Of a stretch of DNA of 64,000 nt, positions 1 through 9,200 are shown in pieces. The number at the start of each line of letters is the position of its first letter. Within the stretch, counting starts at the first letter, position 1. Origin of the DNA: Sabulicella rubraurantiaca (GTDB lineage Bacteria > Pseudomonadota > Alphaproteobacteria > Acetobacterales > Acetobacteraceae); assembly GCF_017355885.1 (NCBI RefSeq), contig NZ_JAFEUU010000009.1, positions 62,001-126,000 on the forward strand, given 5' to 3'. The notes under the pieces were generated by a model, which worked only from the letters and a program-made list of their open reading frames with translations, was not told the origin of the DNA and searched no databases. The position numbers and the translations under genes were made by a program.

Positions 1-50
1 CCGTCTTCGTCCGTCGCGGGCATGGGTATGGGCTCCTCGCTGTTCTCCAT
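1..50 (-). CDS. Possible 5' end of a gene running off the left edge
   Basis: On the minus strand an ATG at 50-48 opens a frame that stays open to the window edge (about 16 codons, beginning M-E-N-S-E-E-P-I-P-M-P). Third positions are mostly G or C, as in neighbouring real genes, and the ATG lies 34 bases after the stop of the aldo/keto reductase on the same strand, so it could be the next gene of that operon. No clear Shine-Dalgarno sequence is visible. Too little is present to name a product, and it could be chance. Confidence 0.3.
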   Translation of the reverse strand, partial: MENSEEPIPMPATDED

Positions 51-84
51 TCCGGCTGGCGAACACGCGAGGGAGGGAACCGTT

Positions 85-903
85 TCACGCTTTCCAGTCG
101 GGCGCGAAATCCGGCTGGACGAAGCGGCGATTCTGCGGAAGCGCGGCGAGGGTTGCACGGTCCTCTTCATCGAGGCGCAGGCCGAGCGCGCCCAGATTCT
201 CGCGCTGACGCTCCCTGCCCTGGGCCTTGGGGATGGCGGCGACGCGCCCACGCGACAGGATGGCGGCCAGCGCCACCTGGGCCGGCGTGGCGCCGTGCTT
301 CGCCGCCACCTTGCGCAGCGCTGAGTGGTCCAGCAAATCGCCCTTCCCAAGCGGCGTGTAGGAGGACAACACCATCCCCGCCTCGTCCGTCACCGCTAGC
401 AGGCGCGACTGGTCCAGCATGACGTGATGCTCGACCTGGACGCAGGCGAGGGGGGTGATGCGAAGGTCGAGGGCCCGGCGCAGCATCCCGGCGGGGAAGT
501 TGGACACGCCCACCGCACCGGCGCGCCCTTCCTCCCGCAGCCGCGCCAGCGCTTCCAGCAGGGAAGGGAGGTCCATCTGCGGCGAGGGCCAGTGGATCAG
601 CAGCAAATCCACATGGTCCAGCCCCAGCCGCTCCAGCGAGGCCAGGGCGGCGGTGCGCAGGGCGGGGCCGGTGGTGCGGTCCCACCAGATCTTGGTGGTG
701 ACGAAGACCTCCTCGCGCGGAACTCCGCCGCGCCGGAGGGCGGTGCCGACCTCGCGCTCATTGCCGTACATCTCGGCGGTGTCGAGGTGGCGATATCCGA
801 GGGCGAGGGCGGATTCCACCGCCGCCTCGCAATCCGCCCCGCGCATCGGCCAGGTGCCGAGGCCGAGCGCCGGCATTCGCACCTGCTTTGTTTCCAGCAT
901 CAT
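85..903 (-). CDS. Aldo/keto reductase
   Basis: This encodes 272 residues, the usual length of a compact bacterial aldo/keto reductase (2,5-diketo-gluconate reductase-like, NAD(P)H-dependent, cytosolic). The family tetrad is visible: Asp41 and Tyr46 in HLDTAEMYGNE, Lys71 in TTKIW, and His104 in LLLIHWP. The substrate cannot be told from sequence. The chosen start is the first of two ATGs (903-901), which overlaps the stop of the upstream WD40 gene in an ATGA arrangement. A longer upstream frame exists but only shadows the WD40 gene. It is the third gene of a COG0523-WD40-reductase operon, which hints at a link to metal or oxidative stress, but that is inference. Confidence 0.9.
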   Translation of the reverse strand: MMLETKQVRMPALGLGTWPMRGADCEAAVESALALGYRHLDTAEMYGNEREVGTALRRGGVPREEVFVTTKIWWDRTTGPALRTAALASLERLGLDHVDLLLIHWPSPQMDLPSLLEALARLREEGRAGAVGVSNFPAGMLRRALDLRITPLACVQVEHHVMLDQSRLLAVTDEAGMVLSSYTPLGKGDLLDHSALRKVAAKHGATPAQVALAAILSRGRVAAIPKAQGRERQRENLGALGLRLDEEDRATLAALPQNRRFVQPDFAPDWKA

Positions 904-1928
904 CGCTTGCTGAGATCCACGATCCCGCAGCGCCCTTCCTCCGTCCCGAAGGCGAGCAGCGTGCCGGAGGCGTTCCACACCAGGGCGGACACGCCGCCGC
1001 CGCCCGGCGGCGCGATGGGCAGCACCCGGCCGGAGCCGATGTCGGTGAGCAGCACGAGCCCGTCCTCGAAACCTGCCGCCACCATCTCGTGCTGCGGGTG
1101 GCAGGCGACGCGGGTGCAAATCACCCCGTCCCCACCCGCGAGTTCAGTCGGCGCCTTGCCCATCGGCCCGCCGCCGAAGAAGGGCCAAAGCACCACCGCC
1201 TCCGCCCCGCTGGTCGCCAGCCACTTGCCGCGCGCGGTGAAGGACAGCGAATGGGTCTTGGCAGGATAGCCGGACATCCGCATGTGCTGCCCGTCGGCGA
1301 GGCGCCAGCCATGCAGCGCCGCCTCCTGCATCGCGGTAACGACATGCGTGCCATCGGGGCTGAGGGTGATGGCGTGGTGGCTGCCCTTCCACTCCAGCAC
1401 GCGCGGCTTGTCCTCCTTCGCGCCGACAAACCAGAGCGAGGCGCCGTTGTAGTGGGAGGCGGCGACGCGCTTGCCCTTGGTGTCGAAGGCGACTCCGCCC
1501 ACCGAGGAAGGATGGGCGAGCGACTTCAGCGCCGTGCCCTTCGCGTCCAGCACGTGCACGGCCTTGCCGACGGCACAGGCGCGCAGCCCGGATTCGTGGG
1601 CGGCGACGTGCTCGATCCACTTGGAGCCGTAGCGCGCTACCTCCTCCGCCGCGCCCTCGAAGGGCACGCGCATCAGGCGCCCGTCGTCGCCGCCGGACAG
1701 CGCGCCATCCTTCGCATCGGCGCAAAGGGACAGCACCGCGCCGTCATGCGCCTCCACCACGCGCCACTCGGCGCCGGGCTGGGCGATGCGGACCGTGCCA
1801 TCCCCCAGCCCCGCGAAAAGGCCGCGTCCATCGCGCCCGAAGGCGAGGCCCACCACCCAGGCGCCCAGATCGGCGCTGGTGCCGCGGCTGGCGATCAGGA
1901 ACTCGGGCGCCGGGGCGGTCGTGCTCAC
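900..1928 (-). CDS. WD40 repeat beta-propeller protein
   Basis: A 342-residue protein without signal peptide or membrane segment, built from repeated blocks of about 40-45 residues with the WD40 pattern of small/hydrophobic strands and GH/S-D turns (for example LSLCADAKDGALSGGDDGR, HHAITLSPDGTHVVTAMQ, HSLSFTARGKWLATSGAEA, HEMVAAGFEDGLVLLTDI). About seven blades can be counted, so it probably forms one propeller and acts as a protein-interaction platform in the cytosol. The start is GTG at 1928-1926, overlapping the stop of the COG0523 GTPase (GTGA), and its stop overlaps the reductase start. Tight coupling suggests that it works with the upstream metallochaperone; no enzymatic motif is seen. 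Confidence 0.85.
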   Translation of the reverse strand: MSTTAPAPEFLIASRGTSADLGAWVVGLAFGRDGRGLFAGLGDGTVRIAQPGAEWRVVEAHDGAVLSLCADAKDGALSGGDDGRLMRVPFEGAAEEVARYGSKWIEHVAAHESGLRACAVGKAVHVLDAKGTALKSLAHPSSVGGVAFDTKGKRVAASHYNGASLWFVGAKEDKPRVLEWKGSHHAITLSPDGTHVVTAMQEAALHGWRLADGQHMRMSGYPAKTHSLSFTARGKWLATSGAEAVVLWPFFGGGPMGKAPTELAGGDGVICTRVACHPQHEMVAAGFEDGLVLLTDIGSGRVLPIAPPGGGGVSALVWNASGTLLAFGTEEGRCGIVDLSKR

Positions 1929-2905
1929 GCCGGCACCTGGCAGGCCTCGAAGCCGCGGCGCAGCACGGGGCGGTTCAGGTCGCGCCCGATGAAGACGATC
2001 TTGGAGCGGCGCTCCTCGCCCTCCTTCCAGGGGCCGATGAAGTCGCCATCGGCGATCATGTGCACCGCTTGGAAGGCGAAGCGGCGGTCATCGCCGGGAT
2101 AGGCGAGAATGCCCTTGGTCCGCAGCAGGTCCTGCCCCTTGGCGGCGAGGAGGTCGCTCATCCAGGAGTTGAACTTCTCTGGGTCGATGGGGCGCGACAC
2201 CTCGAAGGAGACGCTGTTGACCTCGCTGTCGTGCTCGTGCTCGTCCTCGCCGGACAGGAACTCGGGCTCGCGGCTCAGGATGCGCTCCAGCGAGAAGCTG
2301 TCGCGGCCGATCACCTCGTTCACCGGCACGTCGCTCTTGGTGGCGCGGCGGATCTCGGCATAGGGGTTGATGCCGCGGATGCGGCGCTCGACCAAGGCCG
2401 CCTCCTCCTCGCTCACCAGGTCCATCTTGTTCAGGACGATGAGGTCGGCGAAGGCGATCTGCTCCTCCGCCTCCTTGCTGTCCTCCAGCCGCGCGGCGAG
2501 GTGCTTGGCATCCACCACGGTGACGATGGAATCGAGCTTGGTGGCCCGCTTCACGTCCTCATCCACGAAGAAGGTCTGGGCGACGGGGGCGGGGTCCGCG
2601 AGGCCCGTCGTCTCGACGATGATGCCGTCGAACTTGCCGCGCCGCTTCATCAGACCGGACAGGATGCGGATCAGGTCACCGCGCACCGTGCAGCAGATAC
2701 AGCCATTGTTCATCTCGAACACTTCCTCGTCGGCATCCACCACGAGGTCGTTGTCCACGCCGAGTTCGCCGAACTCGTTGATCACCACGGCGTATTTCTT
2801 GCCGTGGTTCTCGGTGAGGATGCGGTTCAGCAGCGTCGTCTTGCCCGCGCCGAGATAGCCGGTGAGCACGGTCACGGGCACGGGTTCGGAAGGGTTCTGC
2901 ACCAT
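1925..2905 (-). CDS. COG0523 GTPase, CobW/ZNG1-like metallochaperone
   Basis: This 326-residue G3E-family GTPase has the P-loop GYLGAGKT (16-23), the metal-binding CxCC in GCICC (69-72), a switch-like IVETTGLADP (about 96-105), the NKMD base-recognition motif (159-162), an acidic/histidine stretch EDEHEHDSE (220-228) and a CobW C-terminal domain ending RDLNRPVLRRGF. COG0523 proteins insert or traffic metals, in many bacteria zinc or cobalt, using GTP. ATG at 2905 is preceded by GGAG. Its stop overlaps the WD40 start. There is no cobalamin gene nearby, so a zinc or general metallochaperone role is more likely than cobalt chelation in B12 synthesis. I see no clear Zur box immediately upstream. 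Confidence 0.93.
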   Translation of the reverse strand: MVQNPSEPVPVTVLTGYLGAGKTTLLNRILTENHGKKYAVVINEFGELGVDNDLVVDADEEVFEMNNGCICCTVRGDLIRILSGLMKRRGKFDGIIVETTGLADPAPVAQTFFVDEDVKRATKLDSIVTVVDAKHLAARLEDSKEAEEQIAFADLIVLNKMDLVSEEEAALVERRIRGINPYAEIRRATKSDVPVNEVIGRDSFSLERILSREPEFLSGEDEHEHDSEVNSVSFEVSRPIDPEKFNSWMSDLLAAKGQDLLRTKGILAYPGDDRRFAFQAVHMIADGDFIGPWKEGEERRSKIVFIGRDLNRPVLRRGFEACQVPA

Positions 2906-3013
2906 GGGAAGGAAACTCCGTCAGGCTTTTGCCCTATATGGACCGTGCCCGGTGGGAGGCAAAACCCCCGCCCACCCGGGACGTTGCCCCTGCGAAGCGA
3001 CGAGGAGGCTCCC

Positions 3014-3202
3014 ATGACACAGGGTTCCAAGGACAAATACACCGACAAGCAGAAGCGCAAGGCCGAGCATATCGCCGAAGGCTACGAGGCGCGCGGTGTT
3101 TCGGAGAAGGAAGCCGAGTCCCGGGCCTGGGCGACCGTCAACAAGCAGGATGGCGGTGGCAAGAAATCCGGCTCCGGCCGCAGCAAGCCCACGGCGCACT
3201 GA
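3014..3202 (+). CDS. Small conserved hydrophilic protein (often named plasmid stabilization protein)
   Basis: A 62-residue, highly charged protein of the type GSKDKYTDKQKRKAEHI... with a Gly/Lys/Ser-rich tail (DGGGKKSGSGRSK). Proteins of this pattern occur widely on proteobacterial chromosomes and are commonly annotated as plasmid stabilization proteins, but no toxin-antitoxin or partition motif is present and the name should not be taken literally. The first 45 residues look helical, the rest disordered. A strong GAGGAGG site lies 5 bases before the ATG. It is divergent from the COG0523 operon and followed after 2 bases by another tiny hydrophilic gene. Confidence 0.8.
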   Translation: MTQGSKDKYTDKQKRKAEHIAEGYEARGVSEKEAESRAWATVNKQDGGGKKSGSGRSKPTAH

Positions 3203-3204
3203 CC

Positions 3205-3417
3205 ATGGGCGGCGGGCAGAACAAGCCGAGTGGCTCGGCCAAGACCACGGACGGCGAGATGGACACGCGTTCCACCACCCCTGACCTCGCGGCGGAGAAG
3301 ACTCGCAAGCACCCCGATCGTGCCGCCTCCGGCAAGGGCGAGGGGACCAGCGCCGGCTCCAGCGTCAGCGGCGAAACCGACGGCGCCATGAAGGACCAGG
3401 TGGGCAAGAGCGGCTGA
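3205..3417 (+). CDS. Small disordered hydrophilic protein
   Basis: A 70-residue Gly/Ser/Thr/Lys-rich protein without hydrophobic core, cysteine or membrane segment (MGGGQNKPSG... KDQVGKSG). It begins 2 bases after the stop of the previous tiny gene, so the two are likely co-transcribed. Composition resembles hydrophilins or stress-induced disordered proteins, but I recognise no family. A longer in-frame upstream extension would overlap the previous gene and is not favoured. Nothing identifiable follows in 3418-3582. Confidence 0.6.
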   Translation: MGGGQNKPSGSAKTTDGEMDTRSTTPDLAAEKTRKHPDRAASGKGEGTSAGSSVSGETDGAMKDQVGKSG

Positions 3418-3582
3418 GGCAAGGACCGGTCCACGATTGCCAGGGACAGGGGCAGGACGCCGCTTTTTGGGGCCGTGCCAGACATGGCCGGGCCAGATGA
3501 AGCGCCCGTCATGCTTCACGGCCCCGGCCTGCCGTGGCATCCGTGCCGCCGCCATAGGTTCCAGTCTCGAGGAGAGTTGTTC

Positions 3583-4575
3583 ATGAGCACGACACGGCGC
3601 CAGATGATGGGTGCGGCGGCCCTCCTGGCCATGCCGAGCCTCGCCTCCGCCCAGACCAACTACCCGAACCGAACCCTGCGGATGATCGTGCCATTCGCAG
3701 CCGGCGGCGCGGTCGACATCACCGGGCGCCTCCTCGCCGAGCGGCTGCAGCCCATCCTCGGCCAGACCATCGTGGTGGACAACCGTGGCGGCGCGGGCGG
3801 CAATATCGGTGCCGATGCCGTCGCCAAGGCCGAGGCGGATGGGCACACCATCCTGCTCGGCAATGCCAGCATCCTGGCGGCGAACAAGTTCCTGTACCGC
3901 CGTTCCATGCCCTTCGACCCGATGCGCGACCTGGCGCCCGTCACGCGCGTCTCGACCGGGACGGTGCTGCTGGTGGTGAATGCCGACCGGCCCTGGCGAA
4001 GCTTCGCCGACCTCGTCGCGGCTGCGAAGGCCGCACCGGGACGGATCAGCATGGGTTCCTCGGGCACCGGCACGGTGAGCCATCTGACGCTCTCTTCCAT
4101 CAATCGCGCGGCGGGAATGGATATCAGCCACATTCCGTATCGGGGCGGCGGCCCGGCCATCACCGACCTGCTGGCTGGCACGATCGACATGATGTTCGAC
4201 GTCATCCCGGCGCTGATGCCGCATGTCCGCTCGGGCCGCTTCCGCCCGCTGGCCGTGGGCAGCGCCGAGCGCGTCACCTACGTGCCCGAGCTGCGCGATG
4301 TGCCCGGCATGAAGGAAGTGCTGCCCAACTCCAACATCGACATGCAGTCCTGGTACTCGGTCTCTGTCCCAGCCCGCACGCCCGCCCCCGCGATCCAGCG
4401 CCTGCACGAGGCGCTGGTGCAGGTGGTCCGCTCCGAGGACTACAAGGGGCGGCTGGAGCCGCTGGGCTTCACGCCGGTGTGGGACGAGACCCCGGCCGCC
4501 TTCGGCGAATACCTGCGCGCGCAGGAACGCGTCTGGCAGGGCCTCGTCGAAGCCTCGGGCGCCTCGCTGGACTGA
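3583..4575 (+). CDS. Tripartite tricarboxylate transporter receptor (Bug/TctC family)
   Basis: A 330-residue periplasmic binding protein. The N-terminus MSTTRRQMMGAAALLAMPSLASAQ is a Tat-like or Sec signal (twin Arg, cleavage after ASA). The mature part has the Bug hallmarks: YPNRTLRMIVPFAAGGAVDITGR, VVDNRGGAGGNIGADAVA, and MGSSGTGTVSHL followed by HIPYRGGGPAITDLLAG. Such receptors bind small carboxylates or related compounds for TctAB-type uptake or signalling. No tctA/tctB lies in the window, so it is an orphan receptor. ATG at 3583 is preceded by GAGGAGAG. The ligand is unknown. Confidence 0.92.
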   Translation: MSTTRRQMMGAAALLAMPSLASAQTNYPNRTLRMIVPFAAGGAVDITGRLLAERLQPILGQTIVVDNRGGAGGNIGADAVAKAEADGHTILLGNASILAANKFLYRRSMPFDPMRDLAPVTRVSTGTVLLVVNADRPWRSFADLVAAAKAAPGRISMGSSGTGTVSHLTLSSINRAAGMDISHIPYRGGGPAITDLLAGTIDMMFDVIPALMPHVRSGRFRPLAVGSAERVTYVPELRDVPGMKEVLPNSNIDMQSWYSVSVPARTPAPAIQRLHEALVQVVRSEDYKGRLEPLGFTPVWDETPAAFGEYLRAQERVWQGLVEASGASLD

Positions 4576-4582
4576 CAAGAAA

Positions 4583-4608
4583 GGCGCTGGCGGAACCCCG
4601 CCAGCGTC
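4583..4608. terminator. Hairpin between convergent genes
   Basis: A perfect 9-bp stem CGCTGGCGG / CCGCCAGCG (4585-4593 and 4598-4606) with a 4-base loop lies just after the TctC stop, facing the convergent aminotransferase gene. One wobble and one GC pair extend it to 4583-4608. No T-run follows, so it is a terminator-like hairpin rather than a classical intrinsic terminator. The rest of 4609-4756 holds nothing I recognise. Confidence 0.55.
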
Positions 4609-4756
4609 ACCTCATTGCCTGCCGGCCTCCATCCGGCCGCACAGCGGCCGGCGCCGCCAGACTGACCACCCAACCGGCGCAGCCGAGGCGCGGCGAAAGC
4701 CAAGCGGCCGGAGGCCGCGCCCGGCGCCTGAGGACAGAAAAACTACAAGAAAGCCG

Positions 4757-6085
4757 CTACGCGGCTTCCTTGTGGATCGCGTCGCCCAGCGTGGTGACGA
4801 TGCGGTCCACGTGCGACTTCTCGATGATGAGCGGCGGCGAGAGCGCGACGATGTCGCCCGTCACCCGCACCAGCAGACCATCGTCGAAGCAGCGGCGGAA
4901 CACGCGCATGGCGCGGTCGCCCGGCTTGCCGGCGGTGGATTGCAGCTCGATCCCTGCGATCAGCCCGTGATTGCGGATGTCGATGACGCCGGGCGCGGCG
5001 CGCAGCGAGTGGGCCGCTTCCTCCCAATAGGGCTCGATGGCGCGGACGCGGCCGGGCAGATCCTCGCGTACATGGATCTCCATGGCGGCGATGGCGGCGG
5101 CCGAGGCCAGCGGGTGGCCGGAATAGGTGTAGCCGTGGAAGAACTCGATGCCGCCGGCGACGCCGGTCACGATGGCGTCGTGGATCTCGTTCTTCACCGC
5201 CACGGCGCCCATCGGCACGGCGGCGTTGGTCAGCCCCTTGGCCATGGTGATGATGTCCGGCGTCACGCCGAGACGCTCGGAGCCGAAATGGCTGCCGATG
5301 CGGCCGAAGCCCGTGATCACCTCGTCGAAGATCAGGAGGATGCCGTGCTTGGTGCAAAGCTCGCGCAGCTTCTCGAGGTAGCCGACCGGCGGCACCAGCA
5401 CGCCGGTCGAGCCGGCGACGGGCTCCACCATCACCGCGGCGATGGTGTCGCCGTGCAGCGCCACCAGCTTCTCCACCTCCTCGGCCAGGAAGGCGCCGTG
5501 CTCGGGCTGGCCCTTCGCGAAGGCGTTGCGGTCGGGCAGGTGGGTGGCGGAAAGGTGGTCCACATAGGGCAACATGGCGCCGAACTGCTTGCGGTTCGGG
5601 CCGATGCCGCCCACCGACATGCCGCCGAAGCCGACGCCGTGATAGCCGCGCTCCCGCCCCACGAGGCGCACGCGCTGCGCGTGGCCGATGGCCTTCTGGT
5701 AGGCGAGGGCGATCTTCAGAGCCGTGTCGGCGCTCTCGCTGCCCGAATTGGTAAAGAAGACGCGGTCGAGTCCGGCCGGCGTCAGGTCCGCCACGCGCGA
5801 TGCGGCCTCGAAGGCGATGGGATGGCCGAGCTGGAAGGTCGGTGCGAAGTCCAGGATGGCGGCCTGCTTCTGGATCGCCTCGGTGATCTCGCGCCGCCCG
5901 TGGCCGGCATTGCAGCACCACAGCCCGGCTGTGCCGTCCAACACCTCGCGCCCCTCGGGGGTGAAGTAGTGCATGCCCTCGGCGCGGGCGAGCAGGCGCG
6001 GCGTGCCCTTGAAATACTTGTTGTCGCTGAAGGGCATCCAGAACGCGTCGAGGTCGTTCGGGCGAGGGATCGAGATCTCGTTCAT
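4757..6085 (-). CDS. Class III aminotransferase, omega-amino acid:pyruvate type
   Basis: A 442-residue PLP enzyme that transfers the omega-amino group of beta-alanine or a similar amine to pyruvate. Visible features are LDAFWMPFSDNKYFKGTPRLL near the N-terminus, DGTAGLWCCNAGHG, FFTNSGSESADTALK (cofactor phosphate binding), ERGYHGVGFGG, EPVAGSTGV, LIFDEVITGFGR (Asp contacting the pyridine N), and the Schiff-base lysine in ITMAKGLTNA. Length and motifs fit the beta-alanine/omega-amino-acid:pyruvate group. The start ATG at 6085 (MNEISIPRP) is chosen over a further upstream one because the homologous part begins there. It is monocistronic and divergent from the autotransporter. Confidence 0.92.
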   Translation of the reverse strand: MNEISIPRPNDLDAFWMPFSDNKYFKGTPRLLARAEGMHYFTPEGREVLDGTAGLWCCNAGHGRREITEAIQKQAAILDFAPTFQLGHPIAFEAASRVADLTPAGLDRVFFTNSGSESADTALKIALAYQKAIGHAQRVRLVGRERGYHGVGFGGMSVGGIGPNRKQFGAMLPYVDHLSATHLPDRNAFAKGQPEHGAFLAEEVEKLVALHGDTIAAVMVEPVAGSTGVLVPPVGYLEKLRELCTKHGILLIFDEVITGFGRIGSHFGSERLGVTPDIITMAKGLTNAAVPMGAVAVKNEIHDAIVTGVAGGIEFFHGYTYSGHPLASAAAIAAMEIHVREDLPGRVRAIEPYWEEAAHSLRAAPGVIDIRNHGLIAGIELQSTAGKPGDRAMRVFRRCFDDGLLVRVTGDIVALSPPLIIEKSHVDRIVTTLGDAIHKEAA

Positions 6086-6234
6086 CGGGCAGATCCTTGG
6101 CGGCTGGCGCGACTCTAGACCCAAGCGGGCGGAGGTTGGAACACCCGCCCAGAAGGGGAATCCGTAGAACTCCGTCTTATGGATGCCGGGACGCGCGGCT
6201 AGGGGGTCTTAAAGCTCCCTGCCTGGATTCTCCG

Positions 6235-9200
6235 ATGCGCCAACGCGTCCCGCCCTTCGCCCTCGCCTTCGCCTGTGCAGCCTCCGCCGCCTCCGCGCAG
6301 GGCTGGAACCTGTATGACGGCAGCGCCGCCAGCGTCTTCGTCCCGTATCACAATGCCGGGACGAACGGGTCGCTGACGCATTCGCCCTCGCTCCAGCTTT
6401 CCTTCAGCGGCTTGTCGGGCGGTTCCTTCACGCCGGGCACCCTGGCCTTCACCATGGATACGGGCTCCATGGGCATCGTCGCCTCGCCGGACAACTACCA
6501 GCCGCAGGCGGGCGACATGGCGATCGGCCCTGGCCAGCTGACCTACACGAGTTCCGGCCGCGTGAATCACGGCACTTGGTACCTGACGCGCGTGAACATC
6601 CACGACGCGCAAGGCGTGGCCGCCGTGGCCGAGGTGCCGGTGCTGCAGGTGACCCAGATCACCTGCCTGACCAACGCGCGCGAATGCACCCCCACCACCA
6701 GCCCCAGCGGTGTCTCCATGATGGGCGTCGGCTTCGCGCGCGAGGCGGACGAGCAGCAGGATTCCCGCCCGCGCAACAACGCCCTGATCAACATCGTCCA
6801 GATGCGCGGCGCCAGCGGGCTGGAGGCGGTGACGCCTGGCGCCAACTATGTCCCCGGTTATGTCGTGACGCGGGGCGGGGTTACGCTGGGCCTGACCGCC
6901 GCCGACACGGCCGGCGCCGCCTTCGCGCGGCTGCTGCCCAACCCCGCCATCCCCGGCGAGTGGATGCCCGCCTCCGGCGGCACCGTCGTCAACGGCGTCC
7001 GAGGCCAGGGGAACTCGCTGGTGGATACCGGCGTGAACGAGATGTTCCTGGTGCCTGGCGCGGGCACCGGCCTCGCCGCGGGGCAGACCGTGCCCGCGGG
7101 CACGCGCGTCACCGTGTCGCTGCCCGGGCTGGAGGCGGCGGGCCTCGCCTCCTACGGATTCATGGTGGGCGGTGGCTCGGCCCTTGAGCCCAGCAGCGTC
7201 ATCATTCCGCACGGCACCACCCCCTTCGTGAACACGGGGCGCTACGCGCTCAAGGCCTTCGACATCATCTACGACAGCGGCAACGGCTTCGTCGGCTATC
7301 GCCGCGCCGCGGGCGCGACCGAGGGGCACGTCGCCCCCGGCCTCGTCCTTCAGGGATCCTGGCAGCTTCCGAGCCTGTTCCTGTCCAGCTTGCCGACGGT
7401 GCTGGTGGCCGACACGGCGCTCGCCACCCCCGGCACGGCGGCGCTGACGGGCGGCATCACCGGTGCCCATTCGCTGACGCTCTCGGGCGGCGGCACCTTT
7501 AACTTGGCCGGGCGGGGGGCCTACACGGGCGGAACCACGGTCGGCGCGGGCACCGGCCTCGCCATCGGCGTGGGGAACGAGCTCGGCTCGGGCGCGCTGA
7601 CGCTGGATGGCGGGCGGCTGATCGGCGCGGGCGGCTTCACCCTGCCCAATCCCGTGAACCTCACTGCCGGGGGCGGCACGGTGCAGCCGGGCAGGCAGAG
7701 CGTCGCGCTGACCGGCAATCTCTCGGGGCCGGGGCAGCTGACGGTCAGCGGGCCGGGTCAGGTGACGCTGAGCGGCACCAATACTCAGGCGGGCGGCACG
7801 CTGGTGCGCGGGGGCGCGGTGCTGGCCACCGCCTCCGACCTCTCGCTCGGCGCAGCCGGTGCCCCTCTAGCGCTGCAGGGTGGAACGCTCAGGGCCCTGG
7901 CCAACCTGAACATCCTCCGTCCCGTCAGCGTGTCGGGCGGCGCCTTCGACACCACGGGCGGCTATGTCATCGCCCTGCGCGGTGCCTTCACCCATGACGG
8001 CGCCATCTCCGTACTCGGCGACGGGAGGCTGGATCACGGGGGCGATGCCGTTTCCGCTGGCCCGGTGACGCTGGGTGGCGGACGTCTCTCCGTCTCGGGC
8101 AGCCTGACCGCCCCGGCCCTGCTCGTCGCGCCCGGCGCGACGCTGGGCGGCACCGGCACGGTGAATGCGCCGACTGCGGTCGCGGGGACACTGGATCCGG
8201 GCAATTCGCCTGGAACGCTGGTCTTCACGGCGCCGGTCACGATGCTGCCCGGCTCCGTCCTCGCGGTGGAGGTGGACGGCACCGGCACGGGGAACGGCCC
8301 GGGCCAGTTCGACCGCGTCGTGGTGCAGGGCGGAAGCTTCGCCGCTGCCGGCACCGTTGCCCCCGTCCTGCGTGGCCTGTCCGGCGCGACGAACAGCTTC
8401 ACCCCCGTTCTCGGCCAGGGCTTCACCTTCGTGCAGGCCGATGGCGGCGTGTCGGGCCAGTTCGCCGCCGTGGCGCAGCCTTCTGCCGGCACGGCGGGTA
8501 CGCGCTTCGACCTGCTCTACGGCGCAAACTCCGTCACCCTCATGACCACCCCGGCCGCCTATGCCGCGCTGCGCGACGCGGGCCTGCCGCAGACGCCCAA
8601 CCAGATGGCAGTGGGCGCGACCCTGGATGCCTTCCGCCCCGCGGCCGGCCCGCGCCTGTCCGGCGAGGCCGCCGCGGTCTTCGGCCCGCTCTATGCCCTG
8701 GCCCCCTCCGCCCTGCCGGCGACGCTGGAGGCGTTGGCCGGCACCTCCTGGGGCGATGGCTTGGCGGCGCGGCTTTCTGCCCGGCAGGCCTTCACGGCGG
8801 GGCTATCTGAGCAGCTGGCCCTCGCGCGCGGGGGCCGCGAGGCACGGGGCGCGCAAGGCGTCGCGCTGGCTTCCGACCGCGCCGCGTGGTTCCGCGCCCT
8901 GGGCCAGCCGATGCTGCGCGCCGGGCGCGACGGTGCGCCGGGCTTCACGGCGGGGCTCGGCGGGGTTGCGGCGGGCACCGAGATCCGGCTCGGCGCCGGG
9001 GCGCGGGCGGGCGTCGCGCTCGGCTACACCTCCGGCGTGGTCACCACCCGCTCGGGCGCCCGCATCGAGGGAGAGGCGCTGAACCTCGCCCTTTACGGCG
9101 GCTGGACGGGATCAAGCGGCGTCTTCGTCGAGGGCGACGCGGGCGGCGGCTGGGCGCGGGACGTGTCGCAGCGCGGCCTCGCCGCCTTTGGCCGTCAGGC

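Noticed and set aside
3014-3202. Plasmid maintenance locus
   Set aside because: The common database name for this small protein is not backed by any partition or toxin-antitoxin feature nearby.
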